From Bacillus sp. JCM 19041 (GTDB lineage Bacteria; Bacillota; Bacilli; Bacillales; Bacillaceae_D), in NCBI GenBank assembly GCA_001310375.1, contig BAXC01000014.1, positions 1 through 58,731 of the forward strand: a stretch of DNA of 58,731 nt, read 5' to 3'. This document shows, one piece after another, positions 27,801-36,022 of the stretch. The position numbers were made by a program, and so were the translations under genes. The notes under the pieces were generated by a model. It was not told the DNA's origin. It worked only from the letters and a program-made list of their open reading frames with translations, and made no database searches. Position 1 is the first letter of the stretch, and the number at the start of each line of letters is the position of its first letter.

Positions 27801-28014
27801 TTATTTATTGTCTCTTCCTCTAAGGCCAAGAAGACCCGCTAAAGCCAACTAAACCAATCCAACCCCAATTGTTATTACCATCATCTGTTTGAGCAGTATT
27901 AAAGTTCTGAGATGCTGGTTGGTTATTGTTATATTCCCGAGCATCTGCCGCCTGTGTACTTAAAACGGTTGCGATTGTTATCGTACATAGGACAAGGGAC
28001 AACTTCTTTTTCAT
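27801..28014 (-). CDS. Small secreted WGxxGxxG-type protein (frameshifted)
   Basis: ATG 28014 follows AAAGGAG; the residues MKKKLSLVLCTITIATVLST and AADA form a signal peptide. After a short Asn/Gln-rich linker comes NNWGWIGLVG. As given, the frame then ends SGSSWP, but removing one base from AAA at 27841-27843 gives GLAGLLGLRGRDNK, the regular WGxxGLxGLxGLxGL tail of the WGxxGxxG family, ending in the usual basic residues. The tail can act as a membrane anchor. 70 residues restored. Function unknown. Confidence 0.7.
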
Positions 28015-28211
28015 GCGTATCACTCCTTTTTATTTACCTTAATATTTTTGTTTTAATCCCTTCTTATGCATACCTCATTTTTCCAAAAGCGCTTATGCAA
28101 AGTCAGCGCAATTAGAAACATACTTTTTGTGAATAGTATCGGAATTCGCAGGTTTTTTCTTTCTAGAATGGAATATAAAAGAAAGAGTTTTTTTAGATGG
28201 AGGTTGATTTC

Positions 28212-29163
28212 ATGTTGACATTACACATATTTAATGAGGCAAGAGAACGCTTGTATAACAAAGTCCACTTCACACCATTGCTCACATCATCGACATTAAA
28301 TGAACAAACAGGAGCATCTGTTTTTATAAAGGCAGAGCATTTACAAAAAACGGGCTCGTTTAAATAACGTGGAGCAATGAATCGAGTGTTAAAAGCGAAA
28401 GAAAATGGAGCATTACAGATCGTAGCGGCATCATCAGGTAATCACGGACAAGCGGTGGCCTATGCGGCGCGCTCACTAGGATGAAGGCGACAATTGTTGT
28501 ACCTAAAACAGTGGTCGCGGTAAAGGAAAGTGCGATTAAAAGTTACGGTGGTGAAGTCGTCCATTGTGGAACAACGTCAGAGGAACGGTTAGGTTATGCC
28601 CGTCATTTAGTGAAGGAATTAGAAGGAGCGGAGTATATTCCCCCATACGACGACTATGAACTCATGGCTGGTCAGGGGACAGTTGGTATAGAAATACTTG
28701 AGCAAATACAAAGTCCTGATATTGTTGTTGTACCAATTGGCGGAGGTGGATTGATTTCCGGCATTGCAAGTGCCGTGAAATTAATGGATCCAGCTATTAA
28801 AGTGATTGGCGTGGAGCCATTAGATGCAAATGATACAGCACAATCCATTCAAGCGGGGAAACGATTGTCGGTTGAATCTTCGTCTACGATTGCAGATGGA
28901 TTAAGGGCATCTATTCCTGGAGAGATGACTTTCCCGATCATTCAAACGAATGTGGATGAAGTGGTGACAGTAACCGATGAGCAGATCCAAGAAGCATTCC
29001 GTTTCTATTTAGCGAGGATGAAACAAGTTATAGAACCTTCTGGAGCCGTCACACTGGCTGCACTTCGAGCAGGGCAAATTAACCACCAAGGTGGGAAGTC
29101 GTGCTTGTAGCAAGTGGAGGGAATGTTGATCTTGACGGAATGGAGAGGATTTTACGTTCGTAA
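28212..29163 (+). pseudogene. Threonine dehydratase-like PLP enzyme (nonsense plus two frameshifts)
   Basis: ATG 28212 with GGAGGTTGATTTC upstream. It reads LHIFNEARERLYNKVHFTPLL and KTGSFK, where the Lys is the PLP ligand, but the next codon is TAA (28365-28367) in place of the usual aromatic/aliphatic residue of SFKxRGA. It continues RGAMNR, SSGNHGQAVAYAARSLG, breaks at 28483 (missing A), continues to 29098, breaks again, and ends ASGGNVDLDGMERILRS. Glycine loop VVPIGGGGLISGIASA is intact. The frameshifts look like the rest of the window, but the stop is a substitution. If real, the enzyme is dead. Family: threonine/serine dehydratase, catabolic. Confidence 0.75.
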
Positions 29164-29180
29164 TTATATGGAGGTGGCAC

Positions 29181-29344
29181 GTGAGTTTTTATAAAGTAGC
29201 TATTGGTTTCTCACTGGGTTGTTCCTCATTAATGATTGGAAGGTTGTAGAGAATAAGAAGAAATTATTATTGAATGGGCTAGGAATGATTATCGTCGTGT
29301 TCTTGTTTATTGAGGGTGTTCGAAACTTAGTTGAGTATGTATAG
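29181..29344 (+). CDS. Small membrane protein (frameshifted)
   Basis: GTG 29181 follows GGAGGTGGCAC. Adding one G to GGG at 29216-29218 gives SFYKVAIGFSLGLFLINDWK then VVENKKKLLLNGLGMIIVVFLFIEGVRNLVEYV: two hydrophobic helices joined by a basic loop, 54 residues. No family recognised. It lies 17 bases after the dehydratase end and may be co-transcribed with it. Confidence 0.5.
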
Positions 29345-29447
29345 AAGCTATTGCTAGGTCAGTAACAGCAACTGTACCGCAAATAAAAAGAAATGGGGTT
29401 TAGCTTGTCATGCTAAGGTAGAAATAAGAAAAAAAGGAGGAGTAAGG

Positions 29448-29842
29448 ATGATTAAAAAATTGGTGCAAACCACAGTATATGTGCATAATCTTAAAGAAGC
29501 TAAGGATTTTTATGTAAATACGTTAGGTTTTGTTGTCCGTGCCGAAGAACAGTTTGAATCAGGCTGGGATTACTTAGCGATTTCTCCAGATAATCATAAC
29601 GAAACAGTTATCGAACTTGCAAAAGCGAGTACCCCTGAACAAGAAAAGTTAATTGGAAAACAGGTGGAGGATTAAATATGATGATGTTTGAAACGGATGA
29701 TATCCAATCAGATTACAATAGGTTGCAGGCTCAAGGTGTTATTTTTTATGGAGAACCACAAACAGTGCCAGGTGGGATGGGAGTTGGCTTCAAAGATTTA
29801 TATGGAAATGAGCTTGATTTGTTTGAGCCGAATAAATTTTAG
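29448..29842 (+). CDS. VOC (glyoxalase/bleomycin resistance) family protein (frameshifted)
   Basis: Start ATG 29448 with AAAAAAGGAGGAG. MIKKLVQTTVYVHNLKEAKDFYVNTLGF opens a typical VOC beta-alpha-beta-beta-beta unit. After QVEDstop the second half continues as MMMFETDDIQSDYNRLQAQG and GGMGVGFKDLYGNELDLFEP, another VOC unit. Adding one G in GTGGAGG (29663-29669) joins them to ~131 residues. Metal-ligand positions (His/Gln in strand 1, Glu in ELDLFEP) are plausible. VOC members are glyoxalases, dioxygenases or drug-binding proteins; which one cannot be told. Confidence 0.8.
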
Positions 29843-29859
29843 AAAGGCTTTCTGAAGTT

Positions 29860-29893
29860 AGAAAGAGGATGCTCTTAAGAGCATCCTCTTTCT
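29860..29893. terminator. Bidirectional terminator
   Basis: Perfect 14-bp stem GAAAGAGGATGCTC / GAGCATCCTCTTTC with loop TTAA, between the VOC gene and the sortase gene that converge on it. Confidence 0.85.
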
Positions 29894-29895
29894 CA

Positions 29896-30834
29896 TCATT
29901 CTTTGAAAGCGCCATCCTCCGATTCTTGTTCAAAGACATCAACGGTACGCACAACGTAGTTTTTGTCACGGTCGTTAATTAAAAATGTTTTCCGTTCGTT
30001 ATTAGAAACGCTGCTAATATAGTGTTCATTGCCTTCGCTATCAACCTCATAAATTCTGTAGCCTACAACAGCTTCGTCTCTGACTGCATGCCATGAAAGG
30101 AGTTCCCCTTGAATACCAATTTCTGTTGGAGGAGCTGGTGGAGTGCTTTCCTTTTCACTAGAAACAAGTTTTGTATAAACAACTAGGCGATCTTCGTGAG
30201 TTCCTTGATCTCGGTTAAACGTTCCAGTACACGTAATGAGATTCAATCGTTGTTCCGATGTCCCTCCAAAGACTTCGTTTAGGGGAGCATCATCATAAGG
30301 GTAGCTTGCGATTCGTTCCACTTCGAATTCCAGTTCTTCACCTGCATTATCTGTAACATAGACGCTAGCACCTTCTTCAATCTGATCGAGAGTAAAGAAG
30401 ATAGCAGGCCCAGTCCGGTCATCTACATGCCCGGCTAAGACAGAGTTTCCCGTCGCACCAGGCATTGTGCCCGGTTCATACCAGCCGACTTCTTCGCCAG
30501 TATCAGGCACACCCATCGAACCGTCTTCAAGAAGACCCACTTCGACCACATTTGTATCAATCTCTAAAGAAGGAATCGAAATGTTATCTGGCTGAATGCC
30601 AGTTGTATCTGTTAATTCATCCTTTAGTACGTCGACATAGTCTTGGCTAAGATCAAATTCTTCAACTAAACTAAGGTTCTCTTCTGGTGGAGTGATCTCT
30701 TGTTCTCCAGCACTTTCAATTGTCGGATCCGGTGAGTCTAAATCAGAAGAGAGTTCTGCTTCTCCTGATGACTGACCACATCCTATTAGACTGATACTAA
30801 CAACTGCGAGAACCGCTCCTCTATAGATCTTCAT
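29896..30834 (-). CDS. Class F sortase lipoprotein with C-terminal Fn3-like domain
   Basis: 312 residues. The N terminus MKIYRGAVLAVVSISLIGCG has a lipobox (LIGC), so this sortase is probably lipid-anchored. After an acidic Ser/Glu-rich linker the catalytic domain shows the class F pattern: ISIPSLEIDTNVVEVG, PGATGNSVLAGHVD (catalytic His), LNLITCTG (Cys) and HEDRLVVYT (Arg). Residues ~235-305 look like a fibronectin-III-like domain (LLSWHAVRDEAVVGYRIYEV), unusual for a sortase. It follows the LPXTG-like gene, its likely substrate. RBS CGGAGGTG. A hairpin precedes it. Confidence 0.85.
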   Translation of the reverse strand: MKIYRGAVLAVVSISLIGCGQSSGEAELSSDLDSPDPTIESAGEQEITPPEENLSLVEEFDLSQDYVDVLKDELTDTTGIQPDNISIPSLEIDTNVVEVGLLEDGSMGVPDTGEEVGWYEPGTMPGATGNSVLAGHVDDRTGPAIFFTLDQIEEGASVYVTDNAGEELEFEVERIASYPYDDAPLNEVFGGTSEQRLNLITCTGTFNRDQGTHEDRLVVYTKLVSSEKESTPPAPPTEIGIQGELLSWHAVRDEAVVGYRIYEVDSEGNEHYISSVSNNERKTFLINDRDKNYVVRTVDVFEQESEDGAFKE

Positions 30835-30862
30835 CGACTTAAACTCACCTCCGTATGTAAGT

Positions 30863-30889
30863 AGAAGAGGGTGGTGGGGACCCTCTTCT
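30863..30889 (-). other. Intercistronic hairpin before the sortase gene
   Basis: AGAAGAGGG / CCCTCTTCT, 9 bp perfect, without a T-run, in the 64-base gap between surface protein and sortase genes. It may stabilise the upstream mRNA or lower sortase expression. Confidence 0.5.
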
Positions 30890-30898
30890 CTTTAGTCC

Positions 30899-32244
30899 TT
30901 ATGCGTTTGAGCGTACTTTACGGATTCCGAAGAAACCGCCTGCTGCTGCAAGAACACCAGCCATCACCCAAGCAAACCAAGTCATGTTAGAGCTTTGCTC
31001 ATTCCGCCCATACCTGTTTTCGGCATTTCAGGCATTGCTTCCTCTTCAAACATATCTGGGTGTTGGGCAACGATCGCACCGGCTAGACCTTTACCAATTT
31101 CAAATGTAAATGCATATCCTTCTCTGAACTGGTCAACAGAACCTGTGTAATCTTCATTTACATAAAGCTCAAATGTGTTGATGACTTGTTCTTCATGCAT
31201 ATTTACAATATCTGTTGCTGATTCTTTTGGTAAGTTCCCTTCAGTTGCAGTACCTAGAAATTCACCAAATTCGTCAGCAAAGGTATGAAGTTTATCGATT
31301 GCTGCTTGTTTTCCGTCTTCATCGTTATTTTTTGCAGCTGTCACATATTCAGATTGAGCGACAATGTGATTGCCCTGCCAAATTGTTTCGAATTGTTCTC
31401 CGCCTTCTTCACCATAGATTGAAGCGAATGCTGCTTTTATATCAGCTGTGTTTTCATCTTCAGCCCAGCTAACAAAGTCAAAATCACTTGCTTCGTTAAA
31501 TTCTTTATTCATACCAAGTGTTGCAAGGGCAAAGTGTTCAGCTACTGAAGCGCTAAGATCAGAGCGAAGGTTGGCTGCATCTGTATCGGTGGCAGTACCT
31601 TTAAATGTATCTGAATTTTGCGTAGTAATGGCACCAGATAAGGCTGCACTAATATCAAACATGTGTGATAAGCCTTCACGGTATGTCATATATACCGTTT
31701 CATAATCTCCTGCTACGTAAGCATCAAATGCATCTGCTACTTGTTCTTCGTGAATGTCTAATACTTCAAACGCTGCTTCTTCTGGTAAATTTCCTTCAGT
31801 CGCAGTAGCTAGGAAACTAGCAAGTTCTCCGTAGAAGGAATCAAGCATATCTTCGGCTTCTTGCTGTGCTTGCTCATCTCCGTCTTTCACTGCTTGAACA
31901 TAGTCGGCTGTGTATTGGTTATGTGCTGAGAAGATCCGGTTGAATTCTGCTCCACCTTCTTCGCCGTAGATCGAAGCAATTGCTGGTTCCATATCGGCTG
32001 CGTTCTGTTCAAGTGCTGCTTGTGCTTCATCTGCACCAGGTGCACCATCATATTGCGTTTGCATCGCTTTTACTGCAAGGACAAAGTGCTCTGATAATAG
32101 ATGGTCTAGAGCACCTCTTAATTCAACTGCTGGCGTTTCTACTTGAGACATCGATTCTTGTGCTTGCACAGCAGCTGGTGTTACTGATGTTGCAAGTAAT
32201 GATACTCCTAGCATCGGTAAAAGAACTTTTTTTAATTTTTTCAT
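30899..32244 (-). CDS. LPXTG-like wall-anchored protein with duplicated helical domain (frameshifted at the C terminus)
   Basis: RBS AAGGAG; signal peptide KKLKKVLLPMLGVSLLATS with cleavage near VQAQE. The mature part is two homologous ~185-residue helical units; each has LxxxLSEHF/SVAEHF, IYGEEGGxxF, ATEGNLPxE and MHEEQV/IHEEQV, with conserved His and Glu residues that could bind metal. After EMPEMPKTGMGG the frame as given ends SKALT, but adding one A near 31001-31004 gives NEQSSNMTWFAWVMAGVLAA, a membrane helix and the tail RKVRSNA: a complete MPKTG sorting signal. It has its own ECF-type promoter and sits directly upstream of the sortase gene. The helical domain is not recognised. Confidence 0.8.
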
Positions 32245-32280
32245 TGGGTTACACTCTCCTTGTTTTTGATTTCACTAAGC

Positions 32281-32308
32281 TAACGAGGCGGATGTCTATA
32301 TGGATCAC
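32281..32308 (-). promoter_or_regulatory. ECF-type promoter of the surface protein gene
   Basis: On the minus strand: AAAAAGTGATCC (-35 GTGATCC at 32302-32308), 14 bases, CTCGTTA (32281-32287). The same two blocks with identical spacing precede the sigma factor gene. Confidence 0.75.
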
Positions 32309-32328
32309 TTTTTGTATTAAAAAAAATA

Positions 32329-32363
32329 AAAAATCAAGCAGAGTAGGTTCTGCTTGATTTTTT
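32329..32363. terminator. Terminator after the anti-sigma gene
   Basis: ATCAAGCAGA / TCTGCTTGAT stem with A-run and T6 on either side, working on both strands. It separates the sigma/anti-sigma unit from the surface protein unit. Confidence 0.9.
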
Positions 32364-32367
32364 CGCT

Positions 32368-33111
32368 TTATAATTCTTGGCTTAAAACAATTTCGCCTTG
32401 AGGCGTTTCGCTAGTGGCGTCAGGTTCAATCGTGATGGCGATTGTATCATAGCCCATAGAAGGGTCGAACGTAAATGTCGACATCCCACTTCCATCGGCA
32501 GTAGGAGTAAAGGTACCTGCTCGATGTGTTTCATCTCCTCTAATGAGCCATACTTGATAAACTTGATCTTCCGATGTTTGTGTTAAGTTTTCAGCTTGCA
32601 CGATTAAATCGTTCTGGTTGTTTTTGTTCACAAGAGAAGCTGTTGCTTGAAAAGGAAGATCTGCTCCTGGTTGTAAACTTAATTGTTGTTCTAATGAATG
32701 AACGACAATTTCTGGTTCAGGTTCAGTAGGCACTTGTGGTTCGCCTGCTAGTTGGTTAAACGAATAGACATTGGCGATTAGTGAAAAGAATAATGCCGCA
32801 GCCATCGCTGGAAGTACCCAGTTCCTTTTTGGTTTTTGGTGTATCGTCGATTCTTGAATCGGTTCAGTTGTTTGTGGTGCTTCAACTGGCGCTTGTTGTT
32901 CAAATGCCGCCGATAGGACGCGGTCTTTTAATTCTGATTCTGGTTCAACCGGTTCAGTGATAAAGCCTAAGTCGTCTGTAAGCATGTTTAGTTCAGCCAA
33001 TTCTTCTTGGCATTCCGAACATGTCTCTAAATGCGCCTCAAATGCTTTCGTTTCTTCATCTGTTAATTGTCCATTTATATAATCGATCAATTGATCGCAT
33101 TGCTTACTCAT
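32368..33111 (-). CDS. Anti-sigma factor, zinc-finger plus RskA domain
   Basis: 247 residues. The N terminus QCDQLIDYINGQL...HLETCSECQEEL carries the H-x3-C-x2-C anti-sigma zinc motif. One membrane helix (WVLPAMAAALFFSLIANVYSF, ~residues 95-115) follows, then an extracytoplasmic RskA-like domain (YQVWLIRGDETHRAGTFTP, DTIAITIEPDATSETPQG). It should hold the sigma factor at the membrane until an outside signal triggers its release by regulated proteolysis. It overlaps the sigma gene by 8 bases, with GGAGGGG before its ATG. Confidence 0.92.
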   Translation of the reverse strand: MSKQCDQLIDYINGQLTDEETKAFEAHLETCSECQEELAELNMLTDDLGFITEPVEPESELKDRVLSAAFEQQAPVEAPQTTEPIQESTIHQKPKRNWVLPAMAAALFFSLIANVYSFNQLAGEPQVPTEPEPEIVVHSLEQQLSLQPGADLPFQATASLVNKNNQNDLIVQAENLTQTSEDQVYQVWLIRGDETHRAGTFTPTADGSGMSTFTFDPSMGYDTIAITIEPDATSETPQGEIVLSQEL

Positions 33112-33670
33112 GAGTCACCCCTCCAATCTTCTCTGATGATTGCATTGTTTCTCTTAGGTGCTTGAGTGCTAATCGAATCCTGCCTTTTACCGTTCCGAGT
33201 GGAATATCGCATTGTTCGGCAATCTTTTGTTGTGACAGTCCTTTAAAATAAAAGAGCTCGATCACTTGTTGTTGATCAGGTCCAAGTTGTTTCATCGCTT
33301 GCTGGATGTCTTCTTTCTTTTCTTTCCATTCAACTTGATCTTCAATACTTGGATCAGGATCTTCGGTTAACTCTCGTGCTTGCATATCTGATACAACTTC
33401 TTTTCGTTTTCGAATATGATCAATGACGGTATTTCTTGTTATTGTTAATAACCAACTTGAGAACTTGCCCTTTGAATCATCGTAGGCGCTTTTTTGCGTC
33501 CAAATCTTGATGAATACTTCCTGGACAATTTCTTCTGATAACTGCTTATCCTCGAGCATTTTATAACTAAAGGAATAAAGAAGTTTGACGTAGCGGTCGT
33601 AGAGATCTTCAAGAGCTTTTTTATCTCCACGTTTCATCCTTGAATAGAGTCTCGCATCTAATTCGGACAT
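33104..33670 (-). CDS. ECF RNA polymerase sigma factor (SigK/RskA-linked group)
   Basis: 188 residues, RBS AAAGGAG. Region 2 reads LYDRYVKLLYSFSYKMLEDKQLSEEIVQEVFIKIW and WLLTITRNTVIDHIRKRK; region 4 reads LGPDQQQVIELFYFKGLSQQKIAEQCDIPLGTVKGRIRLALKHLR. This is a complete two-domain ECF sigma factor without extra domains. It is co-transcribed with its anti-sigma factor. A promoter like the one in front of the surface protein gene lies ~135 bases upstream, so it probably activates its own operon and the sortase substrate. Confidence 0.95.
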   Translation of the reverse strand: MSELDARLYSRMKRGDKKALEDLYDRYVKLLYSFSYKMLEDKQLSEEIVQEVFIKIWTQKSAYDDSKGKFSSWLLTITRNTVIDHIRKRKEVVSDMQARELTEDPDPSIEDQVEWKEKKEDIQQAMKQLGPDQQQVIELFYFKGLSQQKIAEQCDIPLGTVKGRIRLALKHLRETMQSSEKIGGVTHE

Positions 33671-33804
33671 AGTTTTCTCCTTTTGTGAAAAAGTCTCGTT
33701 TGAAAAATGTAAAAATACGAAATAATTGCTTCGGATTATTATTCTACATTTAAATGACGAGAAATGCGAAATAAAGCGATTGGGAGCATCACTTTCTATT
33801 TAGA

Positions 33805-33832
33805 TAACGAGGTAGAAACAAAGATGGATTAC
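33805..33832 (-). promoter_or_regulatory. ECF-type promoter of the sigma/anti-sigma operon
   Basis: Minus strand: AAAAAGTAATCC (-35 GTAATCC at 33826-33832), 14 bases, CTCGTTA (33805-33811). Matches the promoter at 32281-32308 in both boxes and spacing, giving CAAAAAGTRATCCAT as shared upstream block. Confidence 0.75.
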
Positions 33833-34032
33833 TTTTTGGTAAAAAAAAAGTTTTAGCTATTTTACTTTTGGGTATATAAACTATTTTGCCTCATTAAAAG
33901 ACAGGTGAAAAGGGTTTACTTAGAGATAAGGGTGCGTTGATCTTTATGTGATGAAGGGAGTGCTAGAAAGATTAGCTTATTGATGAGTGGGTGAGTGAAT
34001 AGCCGATGTTTTTCCTCCTTTGTCCTCGCTCC

Positions 34033-34131
34033 CGGCATACGCTTCGCTTTCCGCTGGCGACGGATGAGACGCGCATCGTAGCTGCGCGTCTCATCTTCGT
34101 CTTTCTCCCGCAGGAGTCCGCGTGTATGCCG
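34033..34131. repeat. REP-like nested palindromic element
   Basis: Outer arms CGGCATACGC and GTATGCCG enclose a perfect 12-bp stem GATGAGACGCGC (34063-34074) / GCGCGTCTCATC (34084-34095), with GCTTTCCGCTGGCGACGG on the left and TCTCCCGCAGGAGTC on the right. The GC-rich CTTTCCGC/CCCGCAGGAGTC wording is typical of dispersed intergenic repeats in Bacillus and Geobacillus. Local GC is far above its surroundings. The rest of 33833-34353 contains no gene. Confidence 0.7.
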
Positions 34132-34353
34132 TCCTGCTGATCCATTGAAGATAACAATGCAAATGGCGGTGTGCTCCAAAAGATCATCTTGTTTGGGAAG
34201 TCGATTCGGTATTCGAAAAGCTCAATGGAGGTTAAAGAAAGCAGTCCCTGTAAGTTATAACCTATTTGTGGAATTTACTTGCGCTAAACGGAAGGGGAAA
34301 GAATTGGATTTCTTCAGATAAGTTTGATAAAATACGTTCATGGTGGTGGGGAG

Positions 34354-34638
34354 ATGGAACAATTAAAAGAGGCACAACTCGTCTTTAAGGCATTAGGAGA
34401 GGAAAAGCGGGTGGAGATCATTCGAATCGTGAATGCAAAGAGAGAGATATGCATAGCTGAACTTGGTCCACTTGTTGGAATGGCGCAATCGAGATTGTCT
34501 TATCATATGAAGATATTACTAGACACAGAGATCGTAAGGAAAGAGAAACGGGGTACATTTAGTTTTTACGCATTAAATCGCGATGTATTAGAAGCGTATT
34601 TATTGTCAGATACAATTAATCATTTGCTTAATGATTAA
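34354..34638 (+). CDS. ArsR-family transcriptional regulator
   Basis: 94 residues from ATG 34354; GGTGGGGAG stands directly before it, and the open frame extends ten codons upstream, so the start is slightly uncertain. A winged-helix pattern is clear: LVFKALGEEKRVEIIRIVNAKREICIAELGPLVGMAQSRLSYHMKILLDTEIVRKEKRGTFSFYAL. Cysteines of known metal sites (ELCVC) are not present; a single Cys (EICIAEL) is. It may sense a metabolite or metal and control the following SDR remnant. Confidence 0.85.
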   Translation: MEQLKEAQLVFKALGEEKRVEIIRIVNAKREICIAELGPLVGMAQSRLSYHMKILLDTEIVRKEKRGTFSFYALNRDVLEAYLLSDTINHLLND

Positions 34639-34692
34639 TTTTTTTCGACCTATTAATCAAAAAAAGTTGATGTATTAGTTAGGTGGTTTATT

Positions 34693-35145
34693 TGCATTTA
34701 AAGAAGGAAGAGATCCGTAATTTATTTGAACTGAATGTGATGAGTGTCATTTTACTCACACAATCATTCCTACCTAGTATGCAGGAACGAAATGCTGGGA
34801 GAGGCGCTTAAGCCATACGTTCACTTAATGTCAAAGGCAGCCATTGTCAATTTTACAAAGGGAATTGCGGAGCTGGTTGCAGGGTCAAAGATTACTGCTA
34901 ATTCATTGTTACCAGGTCCAACATTAACAGAAGACACGGAAAGGAAACTCAAACAAATGGCTAAAGATCGTGGCGAAACATTTGAAGAAATGCTTATACG
35001 TAAACATAATTCAACCTCAACGATTAACCGTTTTATTCGAACAGAAGAAATGGCCGCAATGGCGGTGTTCCTCGCTTCGGATAAGGCCGCGGCAATAACA
35101 GGTGCGGCGATCCGTGTGGAGGGTGGAATTCTTTTAACAATCTAA
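34693..35145 (+). pseudogene. Truncated short-chain dehydrogenase
   Basis: The left part (KKEEIRNLFELNVMSVILLTQSFLPSMQERNAGRG) is the helix-E region of an SDR but the N-terminal nucleotide-binding fold is absent, and the Ser-Tyr region is deleted before MSKAAIVNFTKGIAELVAG, which keeps the Lys of YxxxK but not the Tyr. The right part (ITANSLLPGPTLTEDTERKL... AAAITGAAIRVEGGI) is the normal SDR C terminus. Because whole segments are missing, this is true decay and not a one-base error. It lies behind the ArsR gene. Confidence 0.75.
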
Positions 35146-35166
35146 ATCAGAAGAAGGTGGGACAAC

Positions 35167-35941
35167 ATGACGTATAAAATCGTCTTTTTTGATATAGATG
35201 GAACATTAACAGATGAGAGAAATGGAAGCATCCCACCAAAAACAAAAGAGGCCGTTCAGAAGCTTTTCCATAAAGGAATCAAAGTCGTTGCTGCGACAGG
35301 TAGACCTTTATCGATGTGCGAAGAGATAAAGAATCTTGGTATCGATACGTTCATTACAGCAAACGGTGGTTATGCAACACATGAAGAGGCGGTCGTCCAT
35401 CAAACCGTTTTAGACCGGTCGGTTGTGCAAGAAATAAGTTTGTTCGCAGCGGAGCATTTCCATGGGCTTTCGTATTTGACCAAATCACTTAGCATGAATG
35501 GTATTCAAAGCGAACAAATTGCACAAGCTTTAAAGGAAACTTTGTCTTTAAACGAGTACCCCGTTTTAGCAGAAGCGATCAACTCTGAAGATGTTTTTTT
35601 TGTTTTGTCTCTACGCGGATGAGGGCATGGTGAAGAGCTATCAACAAGCGTTTCCTCATCTTATCTTTAGCCGGTGGCATCCGTATATCGTCAATGTCCT
35701 ACAAGAAGACGTTTCGAAATCGGCGGCGATTAAAAACGTACTTGCTCATTTCGGGTACAAGGAGTCAGAAGCGATTGCTTTTGGCGACGGAGGGAACGAC
35801 ATTGATATGCTGAAGTTGGTAGATTTCGGGATTGCGATGGGAAACGGGAGTAAAGCGTTAAAAGCATCTGCCGATTTTGTGACGAAAAAAGCGAGTGAAG
35901 ACGGGATTGATTATGCGTTAAGGAAGTTTGGGATAATCTGA
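35167..35941 (+). CDS. HAD-superfamily Cof-type sugar phosphatase (frameshifted)
   Basis: RBS AGAAGGTGGG. Motif I FFDIDGTL (residues 6-13), motif II AATGRP, and motif IV FGDGGNDIDML are those of the Cof/YkrA subfamily IIB HAD hydrolases, which dephosphorylate sugar phosphates or flavin intermediates. The frame breaks in a T8 run (35594-35601): removing one T gives SEDVFLFCLYADEGMVKSY across the junction, ~258 residues in total. Substrate unknown. Confidence 0.88.
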
Positions 35942-36022
35942 ACCGTGGACTTTTGGTTTGTCTACTTGTCTGCGCTATAATGTGAGTAGACGATAAAGTC
36001 AAAAATGAGAAAAGGGGATTCG

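Noticed and set aside
33916-34187. Two overlapping minus-strand open frames of 71-87 residues
   Set aside because: They lie across the GC-rich palindromic repeat and have no ribosome site or protein-like composition.
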